From: Podospora pseudocomata
Taxonomy: Eukaryota > Ascomycota > Sordariomycetes > Sordariales > Podosporaceae
Assembly (NCBI RefSeq): GCF_035222375.1
Contig: NC_085889.1
Location: forward strand, 868,001 to 932,000
DNA length: 64,000 nt
Direction: 5' to 3'
How positions within the stretch are numbered: position 1 is the stretch's first letter; each line of letters begins with the position of its first letter. The notes beneath the pieces were generated by a model, which saw only the letters and a list, made by a program, of their open reading frames with translations, did not search any database and was not told where the DNA came from. The translations under genes were made by a program, and so were the position numbers. Positions 1 through 11,956 of the stretch are shown here, in pieces.

Positions 1-2626
1 CTGCAAAATGTGGTAGAGAAAGTTGTTGACCTACCCAGGCGAATGATAGCGCCGCAATAAGCTCAAACCCCAGGTCAATGACAAGGATCAGAATCGCGGT
101 AAGGGGAAGCGGAATCGGAACAATGACGTAGAGCAAGTTGGGAATGACCTCCGGCATGGAATGGCTGATGGTGTACTTGATGGACTTCTTCAAATTGATA
201 AAGATCAGTCGGCCCTCCTGAATACCACGTACAGTGCTGGCAAAGTTGTCATCAAGAAGAATCATGGAAGCTGCTTCCTTTGAAACATCGGAACCGGACT
301 TGTTCATCGCAATGCCCAGGTCAGCCTTCTTCAGAGCGGGTGAATCATTCACACCGTCGCCAGTGACACCAACGATGTGGCCCATCTCTTGAGCCCGGCG
401 AACAATCTCCAGTTTGTGCTTGGGGCTGGTGCGTGCGAAAATGATTTCGTCCTTCCAGAAGATGTCGTTCCACTGTTGGTCTGAGAGTCCGTCGATCTGC
501 TCGCCGTGGATAATAACAGCATTGTACTCGTGTTCTTGGACTTGTTCGATCAGTCGCTCGGTTCGCTTAGCAACCCTCTCCCGGGTCTCGCCGAGCATGA
601 GGTTGATCTTCCGCGCAATTGCTTCCGCAGTGAGGGGATGGTCTCCGGTAACCATGATGACCTTGACGCCGGCAGCCCGGCAACTGCCAATCGCTTCGCG
701 GACTCCGTGCTTGGGGGGATCTTGGAGAGACGCCAAACCGACAAACACAAAGTCCCCAAGAGGGTAGCTCTTGGCTTTCTTGTCAAAGGCAAAGTCCTCG
801 GGATATTGGTCGCCAGGAAGCTCGAGCATTGCAAATCCCAAGACGCGGTGGCCACGAGAAGCCATGTCTTCGTAGATATCATCGTAGGCCCCTTTGTGGT
901 CGTCAGTCAGAAGAGAATTGCTGCCATCACCTCGGACAAGAAGGCGATTGCAAAGACGCCAAACCCGCTCAGGCGCTCCCTTGATGTACAGAGTCAATGC
1001 ACCATTGCTGTGAGCCTTCTTGTGGATGCTCATGTGCCACTTTGTCTCTGAACTGAAGGGGATTTCGAAAACTTTTGGGTACTTCTCGGCCAAGTTGTCA
1101 AACCCCAGAAGTTGGTCACTGGCATATCGTATCAGTCCGGACTCTGTGGCGTCACCTAGAATTTCCCTCTGATAGATCGGCACATCTGTTCTGTCAAACT
1201 TTGCTCGGGTGCACAGGGATGATATGTGAAGAATCTCCAGAATTCCAGGCGAATCAGGGGTGGCAATTCGACGGTCGACCAGAGCACCCCGCGCCGCTTC
1301 GTACATTGCGCCGCAAGTCCAAATATTGGCGACCGTCATTTGGTTTCGGGTAAGCGTGCCAGTCTTGTCGGTGGCCAACAAGGTAATGGCTCCGAGCGTT
1401 TCGACTCCTTGGAGATCCTTGACGAGAACATTCTGACTGGCCATGCGCTTGGCAGCAATGGTCAAGAGGATGGTGACGGTGGCTGGCAGACCCTCGGGTA
1501 CCCACGCAACGAACACCCCAATGGCAAAGTTCAAAGCTAGAGAGACATTGTTGTTGTTCACCGGGAAGGAGACTCCGAAGAAGATCAGGGCGGTAAAGAT
1601 GGCAATTGTGGCGATGATCTTGACGAAATTTCCAATCTCAACGGTCAGAGGGGAGGTGACCTTTGCTTCGCCGGCCGTGAGGCTAGCGATTTGCCCCAGC
1701 ACAGTGTTGTCTCCAGTCCGAATGACGATGCCGAATGCTTCGCCCGAGACGCAAAGAGTGCTGTTGAACATCAAGTTGTGTGCTTCCAACGGATTTTTCA
1801 TGTCATTGTCCGTCGTCCGATCCTGCGGCTCGGACTCACCTGTAAGGGATGAATTGTCGACTTTGCAATCCGAGGCCGAGAAGACCAGAATATCGGCTGG
1901 CGTCTTGTCGCCCATCCGAACGAAAACCACATCGCCCGGGACCAGTGCAGATGCATCGAGCTGGGAGAGCTTTCCGTCGCGCAGACACATGCACTTGGCC
2001 GGGATCATGTTGAGGAACGAATCGAGTAGAGCCTGAGACTTGCTTTGTTGGTAGAACTCGATGAAAGCATTGATGTTGGCAACTATGATGAGGATCGCCC
2101 CCAAATAAGTCTGCATAGGGGCTTAGCAAGTGTGCAGAGAAAGAAGACAGTTGGATGAAAAGGCACCGGGGTAACATACATTGGGGAAGTTGGCTTTGAA
2201 GTCGATGGCGAGCAAGATGTACTCCAACACGCCGGCCAGGATCAACAGAAGATTGAAGAGACTGGTCAAGTAGTCAAGATATTTGAGAAACGGATGACGC
2301 TTCTTAGGAGGTGTCAAGACATTTTGGCCGTGCTCTTGAAGAAGAGTAGCAGCCTGTTGGCTGGTCAGGCCAAAGCTTTCGGACGGCTTGTCGAGATTGA
2401 TGATTGTTCTGTACTGAGTGGCGACATCTTGGGGTGACATGAGATGTTCAACAACATTGACCTTTCTCTCTTTCTCCTGCTGGCGCTCTCGGCGGGCTTT
2501 CTCTTCTCCGGTGATGACCTGGGGAATGGAGGGTTTGTGAGGGATGCTGACACGAGGACCAGGCGAGCGGACCGGCCTCTCGGTGGAGGTGAACTGGATC
2601 CTCTGGTTCGGGGGACCAGCCATCAT
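1..2626 (-). CDS. P-type cation ATPase, Na+/K+-ATPase-like (type II), C-terminus beyond window
   Basis: Membrane ion pump driven by ATP, with a phospho-aspartate intermediate. Two exons are visible: 2180-2626 and 1-2110, split by a 69-nt intron (2111-2179, GTATGT..ATGCAG). The joined frame runs open to the left edge, so the last membrane helices and the stop are missing. The cytosolic N-terminus carries the cation-ATPase N domain and leads into the first helices. Then come TGES (actuator loop), VPEGLPATVT (ion-binding helix M4), the phosphorylation motif DKTGTLT at about 1354-1374, KGAPE in the nucleotide domain, and TGDGVNDSPALKKADLGIAM in the hinge. The M4 motif and spacing fit the IIC/IID group better than SERCA or plasma-membrane H+ pumps; the transported ion (Na+, K+ or other) cannot be fixed from this fragment. 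The start is the first of two adjacent ATGs. Confidence 0.93.
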
Positions 2627-2870
2627 GCAATCAGTTTCGGGTGATGTGACTGATGATGCGGTGATGTATGAACCTGCTGTGGAAGAGAGAAACAGAGGCA
2701 GTCAAAAATTTACACAACGTGAAAATTTTCACAATTGTCTTGACGGAAGTCGCGTACACAAGGGAGGTAGGTATGATGTAGGGTCCAGAGTCGCGACTTC
2801 CAAATCATGCTACCTAGAAACACCAGACCGCAAGAGGCTCCCTCCTGCACCTGGCAAGCTTCTTTACTCA

Positions 2871-3150
2871 AGAGAGAACCTTTACGGAGCCCCCTATTTA
2901 TCCAAGTAACCCCCCCCCCCCCTCCCCCCACCTGCCCTTTAAAGATAGTTACCAGGCCTTTAAAGATGGTTAAAAGGATTTAAAAATAATTAAAAAGCGT
3001 TTAAAGATGGTTCGAAGGCTTTAAATATAAATAAAAGGCCTTTAAAGATAGTTTAAAGGCTTGTTAATAGGTATGGAGGGAAGGGGGGGGGGAGGGTGTG
3101 GGGGAGGGTGCTGGTAAGATAAATAGGGGGCTTCGTACAGGTTCTCTCTC
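2871..3150. mobile_element. MITE-like inverted-repeat element with ACTCA direct repeats at both ends
   Basis: The two ends are imperfect inverted repeats of about 33 bp. Left, 2871-2903, begins AGAGAGAACC; right, read on the minus strand from 3150, begins GAGAGAGAACC; both continue through TACG.AGCCCCCTATTTATC. The pentamer ACTCA lies immediately outside both ends (2866-2870 and 3151-3155), as expected for a target-site duplication. Inside each arm is a homopolymeric C (left) or G (right) tract, and the centre is an AT-rich tandem array. There is no coding capacity, so it would be non-autonomous. The DNA-transposon superfamily cannot be named from one copy. The right end touches the end of the decayed transporter gene. 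Confidence 0.6.
2935..3063. repeat. Tandem array of a ~21-bp TTTAAAGAT unit
   Basis: About six degenerate copies of a unit resembling CTTTAAAGATGGTTAAAAGG lie head to tail in the core of the inverted-repeat element. TTTAAA itself is a palindrome, so the array could form small hairpins. Copies differ by several substitutions, which points to an array that is not recently expanded. Confidence 0.7.
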
Positions 3151-3152
3151 AC

Positions 3153-4790
3153 TCAATGGAACAAGAGGTAGACCAGACTCATCCCGTGCACCTGCCATCT
3201 TCGCCTTCTCAAGCCTTTGACCCAGAACAATGCTCCACAATCAGGCACCATGGACCACCTCATGGTTTCCCTCCTTATTGATCCATACGTTGCCCAAAAT
3301 GTGGTCAGAACAACGCTTAGACACATGATGGGAACCAAGGCAATGAATCCCCACAGGATTCCCGTCTTGGGGTCAGCATGATTGATCCCGCTTCTGTTGT
3401 TGAACACAGTCGACATGATGGTCAAGGCAATCGTACCTCCAAAAGGAACAGCAAACGTGACAATGCAGGTGATGGCAGCTGTCATGTGTGGAAAATATGC
3501 CAGTCCATGCAAACAATCCGGGGTTTGTGTTTGTGCCCACCGAAGCCGGCAAGTGCCATTATGCCGTAGACGACGCTGGTTTTCTCGGTCCAACACGCAT
3601 AAGGCAGAACGGAAATTGCAACTGCTGAAGTGACCGTTCCCAGCAAAAGCGCAGGCAAGGTTTGGCGAGGCCAGACATTGATCCAGAACATGGCCATGTA
3701 CACGCCAGCTGCAACTGCTTCTTAGCATAACCCCACTGGGATGGTTAAAGATTGCAACTCACCTCCCATCCCAAGCAGGAAATACAGCAAAGCCAACCCA
3801 GCACCACTCGAATCATGCCCCATGACCTCGACAAAGTAAATGTCCATGAAGTACATCACCGAGTACATCGCCGCCCCCACCGTCGAGTTGATGAACAACA
3901 GCAACCCGATATCCTTCCGCACCAGCAACCCCCAAGCCATCATCGCTTTCTGCCTCGGAAACACCCTGACCATTTTCCTCCCTGGCACCATCGCCCACTG
4001 ATATCCCACCCACCCAACCGTCAACACCCCTCCAGCCACCAACAGCACAACCACCGCAACAGACCCCCATGCATACTCCCCTCCCGCCCACGTAAGTCCC
4101 AAAATCAACAGCCCCATCCCCGAAAGAAACAACACCTGCCCCCCATAATCTATCGTGCCCATCCTCCTCCCCAACTTGACCAACCTCGTCGCCTCGTCGT
4201 CACCACCGTCTCCATCCCCCACCCTCACAGCACCAACTAATTCCCCCCTCAAAACCCACCAAACAACCCCCATCCCCACCGCTCCAACCGGTACTTTAGC
4301 CCCAAAGCACCACCTCCGCCGCTCCCACCCCCTGCACCCCTCTTCCGAATAACATCACTCCCCATCCCGCAGAGGAGGCCAAAGGGGAAGCGGCGCATAT
4401 TGCCGAGCCGACCGTCAGGATGAGAATGGAAAGCTGAAGGGAGGGATACCGGCCGAAAATGTCGACGAGCTGGGCCCAGAGGGGGAGGAAGGAAGCGAAG
4501 GTGAGGTTGAAGAAGGTGGTGAGCCAGTTTAGTTGGGATTTTTGGTCTGGCATCAGGGTCAGGTGTTGTCATGGAGATGGGGATGGTCGGGGGGCGGGGG
4601 GTTGGAGGGACAAACCAAAGTCTGAAACTATGGAGGGCAACGCAGAGGCGATGATTGTCGTGTCGAGGGCTTGGAGGCTGTAAGGGAGGAGGAGGCCGAG
4701 GGTGAGCTTGAGGCGGTGTTCACGGCGGAGGGACTTGGCTGCTTTGAGCTGGGCGTGGTCTGCTTCCTCTGTCTGATCAGCGGCCACCAT
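3153..4790 (-). pseudogene. Decayed MFS efflux transporter (DHA/multidrug type)
   Basis: The N-terminus (start 4790) has the drug:H+ antiporter motif LDTTIIASALPSIVSDFG. It is joined over an intron (about 4554-4614) to SQLNWLTTFFNL, a QLVDIFGRYPS segment and GRGVQGVGA. Family members continue with about 75-80 more residues covering helices after the GxGxxGP region. Here the frame stops at about 4296 and resumes near 4280 at the equivalent of the following loop, so an internal deletion is inferred. A second normal-looking intron lies at about 3708-3763 before YMAMFWINVWPRQTL. The frame slips by one base near 3545, between ALAGFGG and CLHGLAYF, and is broken again near the C-terminus (about 3215-3250), where GNVWI-like and VVHGA codons sit in another frame with a stop. 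It is a host gene with at least three breaks; an unusual splice form is less likely. Confidence 0.7.
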
Positions 4791-5686
4791 GCTAATGGGG
4801 TTCGTTGAGGAGGTGGAGGAAACATGGCTGGATGAACTCCGCTGAGGGGGGGGTTGTCCACGATGCTAGCGGTATTTCTTCTTGGCGTATCGAACTACTA
4901 GATACGTTTCTCGGGTCGAAGAATCTTTCGAGGTTTGAGTTGGCGACAAGGAAGGTTTGTGAAGAAGGAGGCCCTATGGTCACGACGGCTCTTCAAGGTA
5001 AGCGGCAGGTTGGTCATCACAGTAGAATGGGAGACCTCGCATCTTAGATACATGTCCTTCACGCACGTCTGAGAACCTAAAACCCTGCTCTACTATAACT
5101 ATAAACATCAGAGGCCTAAGCATGACATAATGTTCGACCTTGATATCCCAGGGAAAGGCGCAATACCTGTTTGGGAAACATCGAGACCGTTGATTGGCCA
5201 ATACAATGAGACCTATGGGTCTTTCCTTGGAAGCATGGCTCGGGTTCGTCGGTTTGTTCGGGTTTGGTGCCAAGGCCTACAGTCAGCTCGGCTGAGCCCA
5301 ACTGGTTGACCATGATGACTGCTTGGGGCTGGTTGGTAAGGCAAAGATCTTCACAGTATCTCATATCCGGCAAAGTCATGGACTTGGCAACAAATTGTTC
5401 AGTATTGGAGCTTGTCAAGTCTTGTCTGTAAACTCCAGACTACTATCAACGCCTAGCTCCATGCAAAATGTCTATCGAATGACGAAAAGGAGACAACCGA
5501 TACGGAGCAGAGAATCTTGATGCCCATGTCTCACCGGCATATACTTCATAAACCCCCCTTCTTCCCTCCCAAACCATACTGCAACGCCAAATTCTCAACG
5601 CACGAGACCCTTGTTATTTCTTAACCCGAGATAAAAACGCAAAGCCAACTTTTTGAACCCGACCATCCACCAGAACCTACCCCCAA
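4791..5686. other. Intergenic, no gene recognised
   Basis: About 0.9 kb between the 5' end of the broken transporter and the 3' end of the trehalose-phosphate synthase gene. Open frames here are short, overlap each other on both strands and show no recognisable domain, signal peptide or splice pattern. Confidence 0.6.
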
Positions 5687-7396
5687 TCACTGTTGCGGCT
5701 GTTCCGTCTCCTCATCACCCGTCACAGCACAAACAGCATCGTGCACCACCTCGGCGCCGTTGTTGGCCACTTCGGCAACACCCTCAGCGGCGCTCTTAAT
5801 CGCCCGTCTGGTGGTCTGCTCAGCCTGTTGCTCCTCAAAAGTTGGAATCCTAGTCAACTCCGTCACGAAGCTCTGGCCCCACCAAGCGCTAGTGTACTTG
5901 AACACATATCGCTCCAGCTTGCGGTAGTTAGCCTCGCGCTGTTCGGGGCTCATGGTGACGGCGTCGTGGATGGCGTTGGCCAGTTCTTCCGTGTTCCAGG
6001 GATTGACGATCAGACTTCCATTAAGACTCTGAGCCGCTCCAGTAAACTCGGACAGGATCATGACTCCGTGACGCTCTCTCTGTGTGGCGATGTATTCGTA
6101 TGACACCAGGTTCATGCCGTCGCGGGTGGAGCTGACCAGGCAGACATCGCTGACAGCGTAGAGTGCCGTGAGCTCATCAAACGAGACGGATTGGTGGAGG
6201 AAGTGGATGGGCATGAACTCAATCGTGCCAAACCTCCCGTTGATGCGGCCCACAAGCTCATTAACGACGGCTCGCAAGTTCTGGTATTCCTCCACATCTT
6301 GACGACTTGGCACCGCCACCTGCACCAGAACAATCTTGCCAATCCACTCGGGATGTTCGGTGAGGAACACCTCCAACGCGTGGAGTTTTTGGGGGACACC
6401 CTTGATGTAGTCAAGGCGATCCACACCCACGATGAGTTTGACGCCCTCGAACTTGCGTTTCAAGGCGGCGATACGCGCTTGAACACTCGGCTTCTTCAAG
6501 CCTTCAACAAACTTCTCGGGGTCGATGCCGATTGGGAAAGCGCCGACGGTAACGAACCTGCCATTCCAGTCAACCCCGTTAGGTGTTGTTGGAGTAGACC
6601 TGAATGTGTTAGCATGATGGCTTCATGAGAAAGCGGTGGAAAGCACTCACAATATCCTCGAGCAACTGCTCAGGAAATGTCTGGCATAATCGTAGGTGTG
6701 GAAGCCGATCAAGTCGCATTCCAAGATCCCGAGTAACAGTTGCTCTCTGACCGGGAGAATGCGATAGATCTCACTGCTGGGGAATGGCGTGTGCAAGAAG
6801 AAGCCTATCTTGACATTCTTCTTGGAGTTTCCAATCTCCTCGCGCAACATTTGCGGAAGCAGCATGAGATGGTAGTCGTGGACCCAGACCAGATCGCCAT
6901 CTTGTACGTCCTTGACCACCTCCTTGGCAAATAATCTGTTGACATCGCGGTAGGCAGCCCAAGCAGCCTCGTCGAATGTGATCTCACCGGGGTGGTAATG
7001 GAAGAGTGGCCACAAGATCGAGTCTGGAGAAAGAAGTAGGGGTTAGCCAGTGATGCTTGGAGAAAAGCCGCGACGCTCGAGGGGCTACTCACTCGCAAAA
7101 CCGTTGTAGTGACGGTCAGCCAGCTCATCGTCGACGAACACGGGGTAAGCGTTGTATTTTTCTTTGAGCTGTTCTCTCATGGGACCGATTTCCGCCTCGG
7201 GCACCTCCAGGCCGGGCCACCCATACCACTGGAAGCTGGTGGCCTTGGACAAGCCGCTGAGACCAGTGACAAGACCACCTGAGGACATGGAGAAGCTGTA
7301 TTGGCCATCGTCTGTTCGCTTGATGGTGATGGGAAGGCGATTCGAGATTAAGAGGAGGCGACCGGACGAGCCGTTTTCGTCAACGAGGCCGGGCAT
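5687..7396 (-). CDS. tps1: Alpha,alpha-trehalose-phosphate synthase (UDP-forming), TPS1 type
   Basis: Makes trehalose-6-phosphate from UDP-glucose and glucose-6-phosphate in the cytosol: the first step of trehalose synthesis, and a regulator of glycolytic influx in fungi. Three exons, 7093-7396, 6651-7023 and 5687-6599, with introns of 69 nt (7024-7092) and 51 nt (6600-6650), give 529 residues. Family motifs in order: LLLISNRLP near the N-terminus, SSGGLVTGL, WYGWPG, VWVHDYHLMLLPQMLR, FFLHTPFPSSEIYR, DLIGFHTYDYARHF, VTVGAFPIGID, GVDRLDYIKGVPQKL (substrate-binding Arg/Lys), SSTRDGMNLVSYEYIA and NPWNTEELANAI. There is no phosphatase domain, so this is the synthase subunit alone. The C-terminal tail, rich in Ala and Glu, is variable in the family. 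It is the only clear carbohydrate-metabolism gene in the window. Confidence 0.96.
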
Positions 7397-9114
7397 TGCG
7401 GGTAGTGAGCTTGGGGGTTGACAGCGCGGATTGCGAGGAACAAATGGTGAGGGGAGCGCCTGCGATGCAGCGCTCTGGGGTATGCTACGAGGGGAGGTCC
7501 TGCCTGCGCGACAGTGTCTTGAAGGATTTGTATTAGGTTGGGAGTCGGTTCCTGAAGAGAGGTGATGATAAAAGCAACGGCTATCTTTTTGTTGCTAAGT
7601 TCTGGAATGTTTGACAGCGGCCAGCTGTGGATCGACTGTGCCTCTGGTGACGTTGTCGACTGGTGCACCTGCAAATGAAAGCTTGGAAACCGTTCGAGCT
7701 GCTCTTCAATGCGGGGCAGGCGCAGTGCAGCGAGAGAGACAGCCAAGGGCGGGGTAACAACTTGGAATTAGTTCAGGTCGGGTTGTCAAACAGCTCCGGG
7801 ATGGGCGATGAGCTTTCCTTTATGTATATGAAAATAGATAGCTATGTGCATGTGAAGGCTCTGAGCGGGATATATTAGTGTAATGAGGATGCTGACTGCT
7901 ATTGCGAAGAACCTGTCATCTTTCTCGATTCTCACAGCTTTCGAAGCCGTCGACGTAATTTTTTGGGCGGGATCAAGGATGCCGAGTGCGGGACAGATGG
8001 CTGGCACCCCTGCCCGCATCAGCTTCAGCTAAAACGCCAGAAACGCCACGATAAAATCCCGGCAAGTCTCCACACTGTCCCATCACCATGTCACCGTTAT
8101 CAAGAGCATCACTTGTTGAGAGGAAGGCACAATTCCCTATATTTGTCTCTGGATCCTGATATCTTGGCCAGGCTGCGACGCTGAAATCGCCATTTTGCAC
8201 CTTCCAACCGGCCACAACCACGACAGGGATTCATCAAATGGCGCACCATACGACGATGCACCGTGGTGGCCATGCAGAGCGCACCGAGCCGAAATCTCTT
8301 GTTTGAGATGTTTTTTTTTTCTCTTTGCTCTCGCCTGCCCAGATCGTGATTTCGGACCTTCTTTCCAGCCGTGGCCCGCTTGGCTCACACTTTAATGCTG
8401 AACCACTGTTCAGAAACTGGAGGCCTGACAGCAAGACGACAGGACAGGACTCTGGAGGAATGTTCTTTGCTATTCTTCAGTCTGCACGTTCCTTCAGCAG
8501 GACCCGCTCCTGTCGTCAGCCTGGCTCAACGGCGCGCGGGCCACATGCTCCTGGGCAACAAGACAGCTCAGGACACCGGCGACTGAACACCAAGAGCTGC
8601 ACGACCTGAGATGTCACCTTTTTTTTGAACCTCGACTTTAGCCGTCCAAGGTCGGTCGGCTGGACTGCGGAGCAATTCCAGGCCAATCAAACGGCCACAA
8701 CCCCCCCCCATGTCGCCTGCTGCCCGATTCTTTGTCAATCGACCGGACCGAGACGCCCAGCAGCCTTGTTGGACCCACATCCGAAGCCACGATCGAAACG
8801 GAGTGCTGCGATCTGGAACGGTAGCTTCGGCTTGGCATCATCCTCGATTATACAATTACATGGACGGCGACATGCCCGAGAGGGCTACCAAGTTTGCATT
8901 GATACTGCACTGTGATGCAGGCTACGGGCATTCTCTCAACAGCAAACAGCAAGTTGAAACAGACCACTGACAGTTCGGATGGTTTTAAAGCCATCAATCA
9001 TGTGGATCTCCTGTGCAACACAGCCATGTTGTGCTGCCTGTGATGTGTCACCTCTTAGGTAAAGTATATATAACTTATAACTAAGTAACGAGAGCTAGAT
9101 AGTACTTGAAGCCA
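7397..9114. other. Intergenic region: tps1 promoter side and P450 3' side
   Basis: About 1.7 kb without a supportable gene. Two AGGGG pentamers (7450-7454 and 7490-7494), the core of the fungal stress-response element, lie 54 and 94 nt upstream of the tps1 start; the match is short and they may fall in the 5' UTR. Several overlapping frames at 8137-8970 have no recognisable domain and conflict with one another. A short C-run occurs at about 8701-8709. Confidence 0.5.
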
Positions 9115-10776
9115 CTACCTCTGCACAGGCGTCAAGTAGGCATTCAGCGCCCCCTTCTCCCACAGGTTGAAAATCCGCTGCTTGCTCATCCAGTCGGCGC
9201 TGTCCTCATCCATCTTCAAGTCAAAGTTCCAAAGTACGCGGGCAAGAATCAAACGCATTTCGATGTAGGCCAGGTTCCTTCCCAAGCAGTTCCGGGGACC
9301 CAAGTGGAAAGGTTGAAAGGCTTCCTTGTGATCGCTCGCGAATTCGGGGTCGCCAAGCCATCTCTCAGGGTGGAATTCGAAAGGCTTCTTGAAGTGCTCC
9401 TCGTTGTGATACATGGCCCACTGATGGACGGCCACGACCGTCTGCTCATTCAGAGTCGTCAGCTGCTAGCATATCAGAACTCGGAAAGGGATGACTTACA
9501 CCACCGGGGACATAGTGTCCAGCGATGCTAGCTCCCGCTGGGGGAACAACTCTGGGCAGCCCAGTCGGAACAGGAGGATACATCCTGAGCGCCTCGTCCA
9601 GGCAGGCGAGCAGATAGGGGAGGTTGCTAACACTCATAAAGTCAATCTCGTCCTCGGACTTGAAAGCACCTCTGACCTCGGCCGTGAGTTTCTCCAACGC
9701 GTCAGGGTTCGTCATCAGCAAGAAAGTAACCCCCGAAAGGAGCGTCGCTGTCGTCTCGGAGCCACCAATAATGAGAATCGCACTGTTGGCCTGCAGTTTC
9801 TGAAGCGTAAGACCCTGTTTCCCACAAGTCAGCTCACCACCCTCCCTGTCAACAACACGTCCAAAGGCTCAAAAACTCACCCACTCATCCGCCTTCTTCA
9901 ACAACCCCTCAATCAAATCACTCCTCTCCTTCCCCCCCTCCATCCGTTTCTTCAACTTCACCAACGTCATCTGATAGTGCCTCTCCCGTTCCTCCATCAA
10001 GCTCTTGGGCACCACTGCCATCAGCGCCTTGAACACCCACGGGTAATGAACCAGGCTCTGAAAAACAACCCCCACCCTCGCCAGCTCGAAAATTGCCTTG
10101 ACCCACGGGTGATACTCCCCGCCCTCCAAACACCCAAAACTCTCCCCAAACGCCAAATCCCCAATCACATCAAAAGTAGTATAGTTATACCACGCCGCCA
10201 AATCCACCTTTTTTCCCCCGGCCGCTCTGAGCTTTCTCATCAACAAATCAACATACTGCTTAATCAACGGCTGCTGCTCCCTCATGCTCCGATCGGAGAA
10301 ACCGTGCGCCATTGTTCTTCGTAGTAGACCATGCTCCTCCCTTTTGGCGTTCACAATGTCAACCGGGAGGTCGTCCACCGGGCGGTAAAACCCGAGGTAC
10401 TTTTCAAACTCTTCCGACTTGTCGGTGCGGTGGCCCATGACGTCCTTCCAGGCCTGGGGGTTGGAGAAGGCGAGCTCGTTGGGGCCGATGCGGACGACGG
10501 GGCCGTACTTTTGGTGGAGGGGGAGGAGATCGAAGGGGAGGGTGCCGCGACACAGAAGGCGGATGTGGCCTAGGCGGGTGGCGCGCATGAGGAGGGGGCC
10601 GGGGAAGGAGCGGAGAGGGTGGAGGAGGAGGTTGTAGAGTATGCTGCCCAGGACGTAGAGGGCGAACTGGGAAGAGTGGTTAGTATTTGTAGCTTGTGAT
10701 GGGAAAAGGTGGGATAACTTACGCCTCCTAGGAGGAGGAGGAGGGAGGGCCCTACTCCTAGGGACAGGAGGGCCAT
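9115..10776 (-). CDS. Cytochrome P450 monooxygenase, isotrichodermin C-15 hydroxylase-like
   Basis: Heme-thiolate monooxygenase, anchored in the ER membrane by its N-terminus. Four exons: 10723-10776, 9881-10666, 9500-9814 and 9115-9441; introns 56, 66 and 58 nt; 493 residues. Exon 1 encodes only 18 residues, including the Leu-rich start of the membrane anchor. Further motifs: YGPVVRIGPNELAF in the N-terminal region, I-helix GGSETTATLL (residues 297-306), ExxR as EALR (354-357), the PERW region (410-413), and heme loop FHLGPRNCLG with Cys437. This is the pattern of the large fungal P450 group that includes trichothecene and aflatoxin tailoring enzymes, but substrate cannot be read from sequence. 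No polyketide, terpene or peptide synthase lies nearby, so a role in a local cluster is not supported. Confidence 0.92.
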
Positions 10777-11956
10777 GGTTGGTTGGTGATGTTCAGTAGT
10801 GTGGTGTTGATATGAGGGTGTGTGCTCAAGTCGCGAGTGCCGCTTGTGATGATTGCTATCATGGGATGTTCTGCCGTTCGCATCCAAAATTCCCACGCGT
10901 TTCACTGCTATTCAAACTAAAAGTGCGAAACTGACTCGTTCCCGCCTTTCCAGCAACTAAACTACTCTTCAAGCCAGAAAAAAAAAAGTTGGAAGATTCA
11001 CAGGTAACCAGAGCAGAACTCGCATTTGCTCGGAACCGGACTTAGTGTCGCATTTTGTAGTCCACGCAACATTGTGCGAGCTTGATAAACCTCCCCTTGG
11101 CCGAGAACTTGCCCCCCTACCCCCGGACCTCGGATCTGCATTTGCCATTTTGTTCTCCTCCTCAGGTTTGTGCGGTGAGTGAGTGAACGTGTGGTTGCAA
11201 TTCAGTGGTAGGCGGGTACGAGTACGATGGGAAAAAAGCAGGTGAAACCAAAGGTTCAATCTTGGGGTTGATAGGTTTATATTGGTCAGTCCAACCCCCC
11301 TGCGCGGCACATGGACTCTTCATCGACACACACTCGGCTTACGTCCAAGTATATACCTGTAGCGTATAGGTTATCATGTCAGCACTCTAGAATATATGTT
11401 CATACTAGAATTACCTTACCCATCGCCCCTCACAATCCTCCTGTCCGACCTCGACCGCTTCTCAGGGGTAACGCCGATCTGTGATCCCGCCAAGACGGAA
11501 CAGAGCTTCAGAGCCCAGGTACCGTCACCATCCTTGAATGGTTAGCGCTCATCGGCCGCTAACGGTTGCAGAAGCTTAGGGCCACTAGAAGCCGTTTTAG
11601 TGTACGAATTCGAGAAGGCCGGAATGACACCTTATTCTCCTCGAGTTTGTTCAGGAAGAAGGACTCGTTTGTGCATTGGACGGCCGATACTCCATCCTCA
11701 TCAGGCAGGTCATAGTGGAAGCCTTGATGTGAAGAGGTCTCACGTGAAACAAGCACATGTCCTCATGTGCCTAAGTGGAGTTAGTTGTAGAAATAGGATG
11801 GTCAATGATTAAAGTATCACCTACGTGTACATCTACTGTAAATCTACTTATATATCCGCATCTCCCAGGCATCAAACATCCCCCACCAAATCAACTCGCC
11901 AAACCTGCGTAGTCAATCCTCCCTAAAACTTGTCCACGATGTAAAATCGCCCCCCC
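10777..11956. other. Intergenic, no gene recognised
   Basis: About 1.2 kb between two minus-strand genes. The short open frames have no domain, no convincing start context and no splice partner. A run of A residues lies at about 10979-10987. Confidence 0.55.

Noticed and set aside
3752-4240. Long Pro/His-rich open frame on the plus strand
   Set aside because: It is antisense to the recognisable transporter segment; its composition is what the reverse of G-rich codons gives.
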